From Firmicutes bacterium UBA993 (GTDB lineage: Bacteria > Bacillota > Dethiobacteria > DTU022), in the NCBI GenBank assembly GCA_002292015.1, contig DBBD01000119.1, positions 1 to 17,284 of the forward strand: 17,284 nt of DNA, written 5' to 3'. Under the pieces are notes generated by a model that saw only the letters and a list, made by a program, of their open reading frames with translations, ran no database searches and was not told where the DNA came from. Positions 1 to 6,554 of the stretch are shown one piece after another (position 1 is the first letter of the stretch; the number at the start of each line of letters is the position of its first letter). Position numbers and translations under genes: made by a program.

Positions 1-1022
1 ATGTCCGGCAGCACCACCACGTTCTTGGCGGTGAGGATATCGTCGGCCTCGGGCAGGGTGGGGCCGTTGGCTCCTTCCAGGATCAACGAGGCCTTCAGCT
101 GCCGGGCGATTTCCGGTGTGATCTGGTTTTCCAGGGCGGCGGGGATGAGCACATCCACATCCAGGACCAGGAGCTCTTGGTTGCCGATCTCTCTCACACC
201 CGGAGCGTGGTAGGCGGCGACGCCCTGGGCCGGAGCCTTGGTCACTTGTTCCATCAACGCCTTGACATCCAGACCATCCTTACAGAACTTGCCACCGGTA
301 ATGTCTGAGGCGGCCACCACGCGGCAGCCCGCCTCCTGCAGCTTGGCGGCGGCCCAGCGCCCGACTTTGCCAAAGCCCTGTACCGCCACGGTGCAGCGGG
401 CCGGATCGCGGCCCAGAACCTCCAAAGCTTCTAGGCCGATGTAGGCCAGGCCGTAGCCGGTGGCCTCGCGGCGGCCTACCGAGCCACCCAGGACTAAGGG
501 TTTGCCGGTCACGGTGCCGAGCATGCCGTACCCGCCCAGCGACATGGCCTCATCGACAAACCAGGCCATAGTCTGCTCATCGGTGTTCATGTCGGGAGCC
601 GGGATGTCCACCATGGTCCCGAGATTGGGCATGAGCATGCGTACGAACTTGCGTGTGATGGTCTCCAAGGCCTCAGTGGAGAGGGTCGAGGGGTCGCAAG
701 CCACCGCTCCCTTGCCTCCCCCGTACGGGATGTCCAACAGGGCGCATTTCCAGGTCATGAGGGCGGCCAACGCCGACACCTCATCCATGTCTACATCCGG
801 ATGGTACCTGATGCCGCCCTTGTACGGTCCCCGCAGGCTGGAGTGTTGCACCCGGTAGCCTTTGAATACCTGCCACTTCCCGTTGATGAGCACGGGTATG
901 CTCACCACCAGCGAGCGCTCGGGCTGGAACAAGCGCTCCCGGTAGCCCTCGTCCAGGCCCAGCCGCCGCACCGCCTGATCGAAATAGGCGCGGACCCCAT
1001 CCAAAAGCGTGGGGGTGGACAT
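1..1022 (-). CDS. Glu/Leu/Phe/Val dehydrogenase (glutamate dehydrogenase family), C-terminus outside window
   Basis: This minus-strand gene runs off the left edge; 340 codons are visible and about 80 residues are missing compared with the usual length of roughly 420. The family carries out NAD(P)-linked oxidative deamination of glutamate or a related amino acid in the cytoplasm. Visible family features are the substrate-binding stretch GPYKGGIRYHP (about residues 65-75), the Lys-containing MTWKCAL (about 89-95), the catalytic-lysine loop GGGKGAV (101-107), PAPD (141-144), the Rossmann motif GFGKVG (216-221) and EGANGPTLPEAD (316-327). The ATG at 1022-1020 is preceded by a GAGGAGG Shine-Dalgarno about 9 bases upstream. 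Codons end strongly in G or C, unlike the second family member at 9998-11278. The glutamate specificity is inferred from the family; other amino acids are possible. Confidence 0.93.
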   Translation of the reverse strand, partial: MSTPTLLDGVRAYFDQAVRRLGLDEGYRERLFQPERSLVVSIPVLINGKWQVFKGYRVQHSSLRGPYKGGIRYHPDVDMDEVSALAALMTWKCALLDIPYGGGKGAVACDPSTLSTEALETITRKFVRMLMPNLGTMVDIPAPDMNTDEQTMAWFVDEAMSLGGYGMLGTVTGKPLVLGGSVGRREATGYGLAYIGLEALEVLGRDPARCTVAVQGFGKVGRWAAAKLQEAGCRVVAASDITGGKFCKDGLDVKALMEQVTKAPAQGVAAYHAPGVREIGNQELLVLDVDVLIPAALENQITPEIARQLKASLILEGANGPTLPEADDILTAKNVVVLPD

Positions 1023-1588
1023 GTCGATCTGCCTCCTCATCCCAAGGGTACTTGCCTTTACTGCCATACCCAAAGAGCCGCTCGGCGCGGGACGGCCCGG
1101 CGACTCGCCCACCGTCATTAACCGGTCTATGCCCTCCCGGTCAGTCTTGGGCTGCTTGCGGGCCCACGGCCGGGCGGCCCACCCTGCCCATTGTTTCCCG
1201 GCCCACTCACCTCGCTAACGGGCGATGACCTCATCTCGCCCGCAACCGCGCTCGCCTGGCCAAAGCGTTCCGGTGACCGGCCCGGGGTACCGCAGCGCTC
1301 CGGCGAGTCACCGGCAGGCCCGCCCCACAATGGGCGTTGACCGTCCCGGGCTCACCGGGGCCAGCAGCTACACTTCTAGGTCCGGAGACGACCTCCTGCG
1401 CCGGGTGACGGCAAATTGCGGACTGACCATCCGGCCCGTTCGTGACAGTTGTCACACATTCCATTCGTGGTCCGCCCGCCAACTCCTCCACCGCAGCTAG
1501 GAGGAGCAACCCGGGCGCCAGGTGGCGGGGGCGATGGAATCCCGCGGAACCAGCCCGCGAAGGGCCCGTCGGGCCGGGTGACTACCGG
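1023..1588. other. GC-rich intergenic region without a convincing gene
   Basis: Between the divergent dehydrogenase and the hydE promoter no ORF has both a ribosome site and a recognisable protein. Several overlapping open frames exist on both strands, as expected by chance at this GC content. Two inverted repeats are visible: CCGGTGAC at 1270-1277 with GTCACCGG at 1307-1314, and GTGACA at 1442-1447 with TGTCAC at 1450-1455. The second has the compact shape of a dimeric-regulator operator, but I cannot name a regulator. I found no clear promoter for the minus-strand dehydrogenase. Confidence 0.5.
1442..1455. promoter_or_regulatory. Short palindromic site, possible operator
   Basis: GTGACA and TGTCAC are separated by two bases, giving a 14-bp near-perfect palindrome between the divergent dehydrogenase and hydE. 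It lies about 135 bases upstream of the hydE -35 box. No known regulator consensus is matched well enough to name one, and a 12-bp-informative palindrome can occur by chance. Confidence 0.2.
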
Positions 1589-1617
1589 TTGACCGCAGGT
1601 CCCGGCCCTGCTATATT
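1589..1617 (+). promoter_or_regulatory. Sigma70-type promoter for hydE
   Basis: TTGACC at 1589-1594 and TATATT at 1612-1617 are separated by exactly 17 bases; each matches five of six consensus bases. AT-rich hexamers stand out in this GC-rich stretch. Transcription would begin near 1624, leaving a leader of about 240 bases before hydE. GGGCCGGG (1571-1578) and CCCGGCCC (1601-1608) form an inverted repeat around the -35 box and could be an operator. Confidence 0.6.
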
Positions 1618-1620
1618 GAA

Positions 1621-1639
1621 GGCAGCACCAGCTGCTGCC
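1621..1639 (+). promoter_or_regulatory. Hairpin at the predicted 5' end of the hydE transcript
   Basis: GGCAGCA (1621-1627) and TGCTGCC (1633-1639) form a perfect 7-bp stem with a 5-base loop, starting right where transcription should begin. It could stabilise the 5' end of the mRNA or be an operator overlapping the start site. No poly-U tract follows, so it is not an intrinsic terminator. Confidence 0.35.
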
Positions 1640-1694
1640 CACGGCAGCATGGCCCTGACACCAAGGGTTTTCCTGAGGAGAAGGGGGAGCGAGT

Positions 1695-1868
1695 ATGGGT
1701 GTCTATTGCGGCTTGGCGTGTTGCCTCCCGGGTGGCGCGGCCAAGCCGTGTCGTTTTCTCCGGCCGGATGTGAGGTGGAGAAGCGCCGTTGGCCGGGCAG
1801 TGGCCGGGGTGCGGCGGAGCAGGGTCAAAGGCGGGAAAGTTCCAGTCCGGCGAAAGGAGCTACCGTGA
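1695..1868 (+). CDS. Possible small 57-aa cysteine-containing protein coupled to hydE
   Basis: An ATG at 1695 follows AAGGGGGAG (1681-1689) at good spacing. The frame runs 57 codons, and its TGA stop (1866-1868) overlaps the hydE GTG start (1865-1867) as GTGA, a layout typical of translational coupling. The product begins MGVYCGLACCLPGG and has four cysteines in its first 20 residues and a basic, arginine-rich second half. I recognise no family. G or C occupies the third position in 40 of 57 codons, lower than in hydE just downstream. Long open frames arise easily in GC-rich DNA, so it may be a non-coding leader or a regulatory leader peptide. Confidence 0.3.
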   Translation: MGVYCGLACCLPGGAAKPCRFLRPDVRWRSAVGRAVAGVRRSRVKGGKVPVRRKELP

Positions 1869-2929
1869 GTCAAACCTTAGAAGACATCATCGCCCGCGCC
1901 GAGCGGGAACACCGGCTGGGGAAGGCAGAAGTCGCGGCCCTCCTCTCCTGCGAGGGCGAGCCGGTGCAAAGGCTTTTCGACGCCGCCGACCGGGTCAGGC
2001 GCGCGTTCATGGGGGATGACGTTCACCTGCGCGGCATCATAGAGTTTTCCAACTACTGCGAGCGCGCATGCCACTACTGCGGGTTGCGTAGGCCCAACGC
2101 CGGTCTGCCGCGCTACCGGCTCGATGTGGATGAGATCGTGGCCATCGCCGGCGCGGCGGTGCCCTTGGGCTACCGGACGGTGGTGCTGCAGTCCGGAGAA
2201 GATGCCTACTATACCCAGGACCTGATGGCGACGTTGATCGCCCGGCTCAAGGGGGAGCTGGGGGTGGCCGTCACGCTGAGTGTGGGCGAGCGGTCCTTTG
2301 AGGAGTACCGGTGCTGGAAAGAGGCGGGTGCCGACCGCTACCTTCTCAAGCACGAAACCGCCGACCCCCGGCTGTACGCCACGCTGCACCCGGACATGAA
2401 GTATAGCGACCGGCGCCGCTGCCTTGACCATCTCAGGGAGTTGGGCTACCAGGTGGGCTCCGGCTGTATGATTGGTCTGCCGGGACAAACAGCCGTAACA
2501 TTAGCCGACGACCTTTTATTCCTAAAGGAGTTGGATGTGGAAATGGCTGGAATCGGGCCGTTTATTCCCAATCCCAACACGCCGTTAAGCAAAGCAGAGT
2601 GCGGCGCTGTTGAAATGACACTGAAAGTGATCGCCATTGCCCGGCTTTTGATGCCGCAGGTCCATCTGCCGGCCACTACTGCGTTGGGGAGCATTGACTG
2701 CAAAGGTCGCCAAAAAGCGCTCAATGCCGGTGCAAATGTGGTGATGCCCAATATTACGCCAAATAAATACCGCAGAATGTATGAGATCTATCCTAATAAG
2801 ATTTGCCTTGACGACGACCCCGCCCACTGTCGTAACTGTATCGGCGGAATCATTCAGTCTTTAGACCGAACGGTGGCAGATGGAGCCGGCCACAGCCCAA
2901 AAATACCTTTTTCTCATCTGGCAGGTTAG
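1865..2929 (+). CDS. hydE: [FeFe]-hydrogenase H-cluster maturase HydE, radical SAM
   Basis: HydE is a radical SAM enzyme that, with HydG and HydF, builds the 2Fe subcluster of [FeFe]-hydrogenase; it processes the HydG-derived Fe(CO)2(CN)-cysteine product. The radical SAM motif CX3CX2C is C65, C69, C72 (YCERACHYCG). A second site, CX7CX2C at C314, C322, C325, matches the extra cluster seen in some HydE proteins. SVGE (139-142) and GLPGQT (204-209) are family motifs. I chose the GTG at 1865 because AAAGGAG (1853-1859) sits 5 bases before it and the resulting 354 residues fit the family; the frame is open further upstream without family similarity. Composition changes sharply at about codon 200: 41 of the preceding 47 codons end in G/C against 23 of the following 45, so the gene looks like a mosaic or an assembly join. 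It is in frame and no motif is lost. Confidence 0.95.
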   Translation: MSQTLEDIIARAEREHRLGKAEVAALLSCEGEPVQRLFDAADRVRRAFMGDDVHLRGIIEFSNYCERACHYCGLRRPNAGLPRYRLDVDEIVAIAGAAVPLGYRTVVLQSGEDAYYTQDLMATLIARLKGELGVAVTLSVGERSFEEYRCWKEAGADRYLLKHETADPRLYATLHPDMKYSDRRRCLDHLRELGYQVGSGCMIGLPGQTAVTLADDLLFLKELDVEMAGIGPFIPNPNTPLSKAECGAVEMTLKVIAIARLLMPQVHLPATTALGSIDCKGRQKALNAGANVVMPNITPNKYRRMYEIYPNKICLDDDPAHCRNCIGGIIQSLDRTVADGAGHSPKIPFSHLAG

Positions 2930-2988
2930 ACCGCACAAGCAGACTAAATGCGATATGCAGCAAACATCACCGGCAAGGAGAACTGGCT

Positions 2989-3108
2989 GTGACTGACGAT
3001 GGCTACAACGACACTCATACGGTGCATACCGATAAAACTATCTGTTATTCGGATTATCCGTGCTTATGCCAGATATTAGGCGCAAGTTGCAGCCAAGCAG
3101 GCTGCTAA
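2989..3108 (+). CDS. Possible 39-aa cysteine-rich small protein between hydE and hydF
   Basis: A GTG start at 2989 follows AAGGAG (2975-2980) by 8 bases, 59 bases after the hydE stop. The 39-residue product has an acidic, hydroxyl-rich first half (MTDDGYNDTHTVHTD) and five cysteines in the second half at positions 19, 25, 27, 34 and 39, the last being the C-terminal residue. It is shorter than the usual gene-calling cutoff. I recognise no family; it is not the SCIFF precursor, whose cysteine pattern differs. It could bind metal or an Fe-S cluster, be a peptide substrate, or be a chance ORF. Position inside the maturation cluster and the good ribosome site are the only functional hints. Confidence 0.4.
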   Translation: MTDDGYNDTHTVHTDKTICYSDYPCLCQILGASCSQAGC

Positions 3109-3324
3109 ACTAATGTGCTCAGCCAATTAATAGTAATTGTAGTAATTGCCGCCCAGGCCAATGAAATTATATGCAGACGTATGGGAGGTTGCCACTTAGC
3201 GCACCAGCTGAAATATATAAATATATGCCTGTCTATCAATGATGTGTGTCCACCACATTACGTATCGCCACCTTTCGCGTGCTCGGGATCCTCTATAAAA
3301 GCGTTTGCGTAGCTGCAAGCTGCG

Positions 3325-3444
3325 ATGCAGGAAAAAGAACTTGTGTTTGTCGATTGTTATGCAGGTGGACCGTTCTTAGCTGCTGAATACTATTCCCGCC
3401 ACGCTGAGCCTTTGAATTTGCCGTCTGTGCAAATTGTATGGTAA
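3325..3444 (+). pseudogene. Possible relic of an unidentified coding sequence
   Basis: The frame from ATG 3325 encodes 39 residues with protein-like composition (MQEKELVFVDCYAGGPFLAA and onward, ending in PSVQIVW) and then meets TAA at 3442. The same frame continues through a TAG to a region ending at 3579, just before hydF. No Shine-Dalgarno precedes the ATG. This fits a short decayed gene, but no family can be named and chance cannot be excluded. Confidence 0.2.
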
Positions 3445-3583
3445 GATACCGCTGGTGCATCTATAGGGTGGTAGGACGGCTGCACCGACAAGCAGCACCG
3501 GGCGGCACCGCGGATGGTGGCGGCATTAATGCCGACCTGCACTGCATTTATACCGCCCTTTAAACTGTTGATGAGGTGAAACA

Positions 3584-4843
3584 ATGCAAAATACACCGAG
3601 GGGAAACCGACTACATATTGCCATTTTAGGCAGAAGAAATGCGGGTAAATCCAGCCTGATCAATGCTCTCACCAACCAGGATATTGCACTCGTTTCTACT
3701 GTACCCGGTACTACCACCGATCCGGTTTACAAGGCAATGGAGATTTTGCCTGTGGGGCCGGTGGTGCTGATTGACACCGCGGGGATTGATGATGAAGGTG
3801 AGCTGGGAGAACTGCGTGTCAAGCGTTCACGTGCTGTGCTTAGCAAAGCAGACATTGTCCTTTTGGTTATGGATGCAGCTCACAAAATATCCCGGTTTGA
3901 AAAAGAGATAGCAAAACTCTGCCTAGAAAAAAAGGTGCCGCTGGTGGGCGTTCTGAATAAATCGGATTTGCATGCTACGCTGGAAAAAGAAAATTTAGAG
4001 TTCGCCGACAGACTGGGCATCAATGTTGTAACCGTCAGTGCCGCCACCGGTACGGGGATTGCAGAATTAAAGGTTGCTATTATTCGCGACGCACCGGCTG
4101 CCTGGGATGACAGAGCCATTGTAGGCGATTTGCTTGAGCCGGGTGATATGGCGATACTGGTAGTGCCCATTGATAAGGCAGCGCCTAAAGGCCGTCTGAT
4201 TCTGCCGCAGGTTCAGACAATCCGCGATATACTGGATCATGACGCTATTTCGCTGATGGTGAAGGAAGGGGAATTAAAGGAAGCAATTAGCCGCCTCAAA
4301 CAAAAACCAAAGATAGTCATCACCGATTCACAGGCTTTTACCAGGGCGGCTGCCGATACTCCACCAGACGTGCTTTTAACCTCGTTTTCAATTCTGTTTG
4401 CACGCTACAAAGGGGATCTGGAAACGCTGGTAAAAGGGGCCGGGGCAATAAACAGCTTGCGCCCCGGGGACAAAGTACTGCTGTCTGAAGCTTGCACGCA
4501 CCACCGGGTGGAAGACGACATCGGCCGAGAAAAAATACCGCGCTGGCTGCGCCAAGTGGTGGGCGGAGATCTGCAGTTTGAGTGGTCCAGTGGATATGGG
4601 TTCCCGGACAATGTTTGTGATTACAGACTTTTAATTCACTGCGGCAGCTGTATGATTACCCGCAGGGAAATGCTGACCCGCATCACCCGGGCACAGGAGG
4701 CTGGGGTGCCCATTGTCAACTACGGTGTGGCCATGGCGCACCTAATGGGGATTTTACCGCGGGCACTTTCGCCGTTTCCCGGCTTACATCAACTGCTTGA
4801 GCAGAACGACAAAAAGGAAAGGCGGAGTAACAGTGGGAAATAA
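3584..4843 (+). CDS. hydF: [FeFe]-hydrogenase H-cluster maturation GTPase HydF
   Basis: HydF is the GTPase scaffold on which HydE and HydG products are assembled before transfer of the 2Fe unit to apo-hydrogenase. The N-terminal GTPase domain shows the P-loop GRRNAGKS (16-23), DTAG (64-67), NKSD (125-128) and SAATG (152-156). The C-terminal cluster-binding domain has the diagnostic CXHX46CX2C pattern at C304, H306, C353 and C356. The 419-residue length fits the family. GAGGTG lies 5 bases before the ATG at 3584. The gene lies 654 bases after hydE and overlaps hydG by 11 bases, so hydF and hydG are probably translationally coupled. Its base composition is near 50% GC, like all genes to its right. 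Confidence 0.97.
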   Translation: MQNTPRGNRLHIAILGRRNAGKSSLINALTNQDIALVSTVPGTTTDPVYKAMEILPVGPVVLIDTAGIDDEGELGELRVKRSRAVLSKADIVLLVMDAAHKISRFEKEIAKLCLEKKVPLVGVLNKSDLHATLEKENLEFADRLGINVVTVSAATGTGIAELKVAIIRDAPAAWDDRAIVGDLLEPGDMAILVVPIDKAAPKGRLILPQVQTIRDILDHDAISLMVKEGELKEAISRLKQKPKIVITDSQAFTRAAADTPPDVLLTSFSILFARYKGDLETLVKGAGAINSLRPGDKVLLSEACTHHRVEDDIGREKIPRWLRQVVGGDLQFEWSSGYGFPDNVCDYRLLIHCGSCMITRREMLTRITRAQEAGVPIVNYGVAMAHLMGILPRALSPFPGLHQLLEQNDKKERRSNSGK

Positions 4844-6275
4844 CCTTGACGAAAACCGGCACAGCCAGTGGGAACCGGCCGATTTTATTAAAAACGATGA
4901 CATTTTCGGCTTACTTGCCGGTGGAGAAGTCGCTGCCAAAGATGAAGTCCTGCGTATTATCGAAAAAGCACGGCAAACAAAAGGGCTGACTATAAAAGAA
5001 ACGGCAATTTTATTGCAGTTAACAGATGAAGAGCTGCTGGGAAAAGTTTTTGAGGCCGCCAAAGAAGTAAAACTGAGGATTTACGGCAGGCGGCTTGTCC
5101 TGTTTGCACCACTTTACGTCAGTGATTATTGCATAAATAGTTGCGTATATTGCGGCTACAAGCGGGAAAACCGTTTTAAGCGCCGCAAGCTTTCTATGGC
5201 TGAACTGGCAGAAGAAGTAAGTATTCTGGAAAGTTTAGGCCACAAGCGCCTGGCGCTGGAAGCGGGGGAACATCCCGAAGAATGCCCACTTGAATATATC
5301 CTTGAAAGTATCCACACTATTTATAGCGTTAAATGTAAGAGCGGCAGCATCCGCCGTATCAATGTCAATATTGCCGCCACAACAGTGGAGGATTACAGAC
5401 GCCTCAAAGATGCCAACATCGGCACCTATATTCTTTTCCAGGAAACTTACCATCGCCAAACATACAATGCGATGCACCCCGCCGGCCCTAAAGCGGATTA
5501 TGACTGGCATACCACCGCCCACAGCCGAGCCATGGAAGCCGGCATTGATGATGTAGGCTTCGGCGTACTCTTTGGCCTCTACGATTACAAGTTCGAAGTG
5601 CTGGCCATGCTACAGCATGCCTTGCACTTAGAAGATCGGTTTGGGGTAGGCCCACACACAATTTCCGTGCCCAGGTTGCGCCCCGCCCTCGGTGTGGGCC
5701 TGGAACAGTTTCCCCATCTCGTGGATGACAGCGATTTTGCCAAACTGATTGCGATCATTCGTTTGGCTGTGCCCTACACGGGGGTGATCCTTTCCACCCG
5801 AGAGAAGCCTGACTTGCGCGATAAACTGTTGGATTACGGCATCTCACAGATATCCGCCGGCAGTTGTACCGGTGTGGGCGGATACAAATTGGAAGACAGC
5901 CGTCGGACATCAGAAGATGACGAAACGGTGCCCCAGTTTTCGGTGGATGACCACAGAAGCCCGGATGAAGTACTGCAAAGTGTCTGCCGCTCCGGCTACT
6001 TGCCAAGCTACTGTACCGCCTGCTATCGGCAGGGTCGCACAGGAGACAGATTTATGTCACTGGCTAAAAGCGGCCAGATTCAAAATGTCTGCCAGCCTAA
6101 TGCCCTCTTAACATTTAAAGAATACCTCCTGGATTACGCCTCCCCGCAAACAAGAGCGGTCGGAGAAGAAACAATCTGTAACCACCTGGCAGAAATACAA
6201 AATGAAAATATCCGCTCCCTTACTGTAGATCGTCTGCAGCGCATTGAACAGGGTGAACGCGACCTCTATATCTGA
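4833..6275 (+). CDS. hydG: [FeFe]-hydrogenase H-cluster maturase HydG, radical SAM tyrosine lyase
   Basis: HydG cleaves tyrosine to p-cresol and dehydroglycine and yields the CO and CN ligands of the H-cluster as an iron-cysteine synthon. The radical SAM motif is CX3CX2C at C100, C104, C107 (YCINSCVYCG). The C-terminal CX2CX22C site that holds the auxiliary cluster and dangler iron is C394, C397, C420, all present, so the enzyme should be active. I chose the GTG at 4833 because GGCGGAG (4821-4827) precedes it by 5 bases and it gives 480 residues, close to family size; an in-frame TTG at 4797 has no ribosome site. The start overlaps the hydF stop (4841-4843). A short TGTCA-containing repeat-like stretch starts directly after the stop codon. 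Confidence 0.97.
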   Translation: MGNNLDENRHSQWEPADFIKNDDIFGLLAGGEVAAKDEVLRIIEKARQTKGLTIKETAILLQLTDEELLGKVFEAAKEVKLRIYGRRLVLFAPLYVSDYCINSCVYCGYKRENRFKRRKLSMAELAEEVSILESLGHKRLALEAGEHPEECPLEYILESIHTIYSVKCKSGSIRRINVNIAATTVEDYRRLKDANIGTYILFQETYHRQTYNAMHPAGPKADYDWHTTAHSRAMEAGIDDVGFGVLFGLYDYKFEVLAMLQHALHLEDRFGVGPHTISVPRLRPALGVGLEQFPHLVDDSDFAKLIAIIRLAVPYTGVILSTREKPDLRDKLLDYGISQISAGSCTGVGGYKLEDSRRTSEDDETVPQFSVDDHRSPDEVLQSVCRSGYLPSYCTACYRQGRTGDRFMSLAKSGQIQNVCQPNALLTFKEYLLDYASPQTRAVGEETICNHLAEIQNENIRSLTVDRLQRIEQGERDLYI

Positions 6276-6303
6276 TGTCACAGGGACAGCAGACTGTGTG
6301 AAC
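6276..6303. repeat. Possible degenerate TGTCA-type repeat at the hydG stop
   Basis: Directly after the hydG TGA the sequence TGTCACAGGGACAG (6276-6289) resembles the TGTCAGGGGGACGGGG core found at 11302-11317 and 17266-17280, and CACAG/CTGTG gives a small inverted repeat within it. It is too short and diverged to be sure it belongs to the same family. Confidence 0.25.
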
Positions 6304-6373
6304 AATTAAATCCGTTGTCTTTTAAATCAGCAGAAAAGCCCTGCCAAAACCCCATCACTTCTACCCTATGAAT

Positions 6374-6409
6374 CCCCTCTCCCCTTGGGGTGAGGGCCAG
6401 GGTGAGGGG
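6374..6409. repeat. Intergenic hairpin repeat, CCCTC-CCCC / GGGG-GAGGG
   Basis: CCCTCTCCCC (6375-6384) pairs with GGGGTGAGGG (6387-6396) around a two-base loop, with one T-T mismatch, and a further GGTGAGGGG follows at 6401-6409. Compact C/G-rich hairpins of this kind recur between genes in many bacterial genomes. It lies between the convergent hydG and polymer-forming-protein genes and could limit read-through, but no U-tract follows on the plus strand. Confidence 0.45.
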
Positions 6410-6457
6410 GATATAATCCCTCTATCCTAAACCATATGTGCGACAAAAGAACCCACT

Positions 6458-6507
6458 AGCAAATCCATTTATGCCAAAGGATTCCGGATAGGTTAAGCGG
6501 ATTTGCT
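6458..6507. repeat. 9-bp perfect inverted repeat
   Basis: AGCAAATCC (6458-6466) and GGATTTGCT (6499-6507) are exact reverse complements with a 32-base loop. The repeat lies between two convergent genes, about 50 bases from the stop of the minus-strand gene. It might be a weak transcription-stop structure or the remains of a small mobile repeat; no target duplication is evident. Confidence 0.3.
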
Positions 6508-6554
6508 GTAACGGCCAGGATCAATCACGGTCACGCGGCATAAATCATTATAAT

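Larger units (their letters stand above)
2930..3583. other. hydE-hydF gap with small or broken ORFs
   Basis: This gap is unusually long for a hyd maturation operon. The best-supported content is a 39-codon ORF at 2989-3108 with a good ribosome site. A second 39-codon frame at 3325-3444 (MQEKELVFVDCYAGG...) reads like protein but has no ribosome site; after its stop the same frame continues past another stop to 3579, which suggests a decayed gene. A 65-codon GTG frame at 3115-3312 also lacks a ribosome site and looks like chance. GAGGTG at 3573-3578 is the hydF ribosome site. I could not identify a promoter for hydF with confidence. Confidence 0.45.

Noticed and set aside
1270..1314. CCGGTGAC/GTCACCGG inverted repeat as an RNA element or operator
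   Set aside because: In GC-rich spacer such 8-bp pairs with a 29-base loop are expected by chance; no other support was seen.
1442..1864. N-terminal extension of hydE by 141 codons in the same open frame
   Set aside because: The frame is open because of high GC; the extension has no family similarity, while GTG 1865 has a good ribosome site and gives normal HydE length. The promoter at 1589-1617 lies inside the extension.
3115..3312. 65-codon GTG frame between hydE and hydF, with a faint resemblance of its NEII...RRMGG stretch to TM1266-type hydrogenase regulators
   Set aside because: No ribosome site, odd composition, and the likeness covers too few residues to be meaningful.
4797..4832. 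TTG start for hydG at 4797
   Set aside because: No Shine-Dalgarno precedes it, whereas GTG 4833 has GGCGGAG at 5 bases and gives family-typical length.
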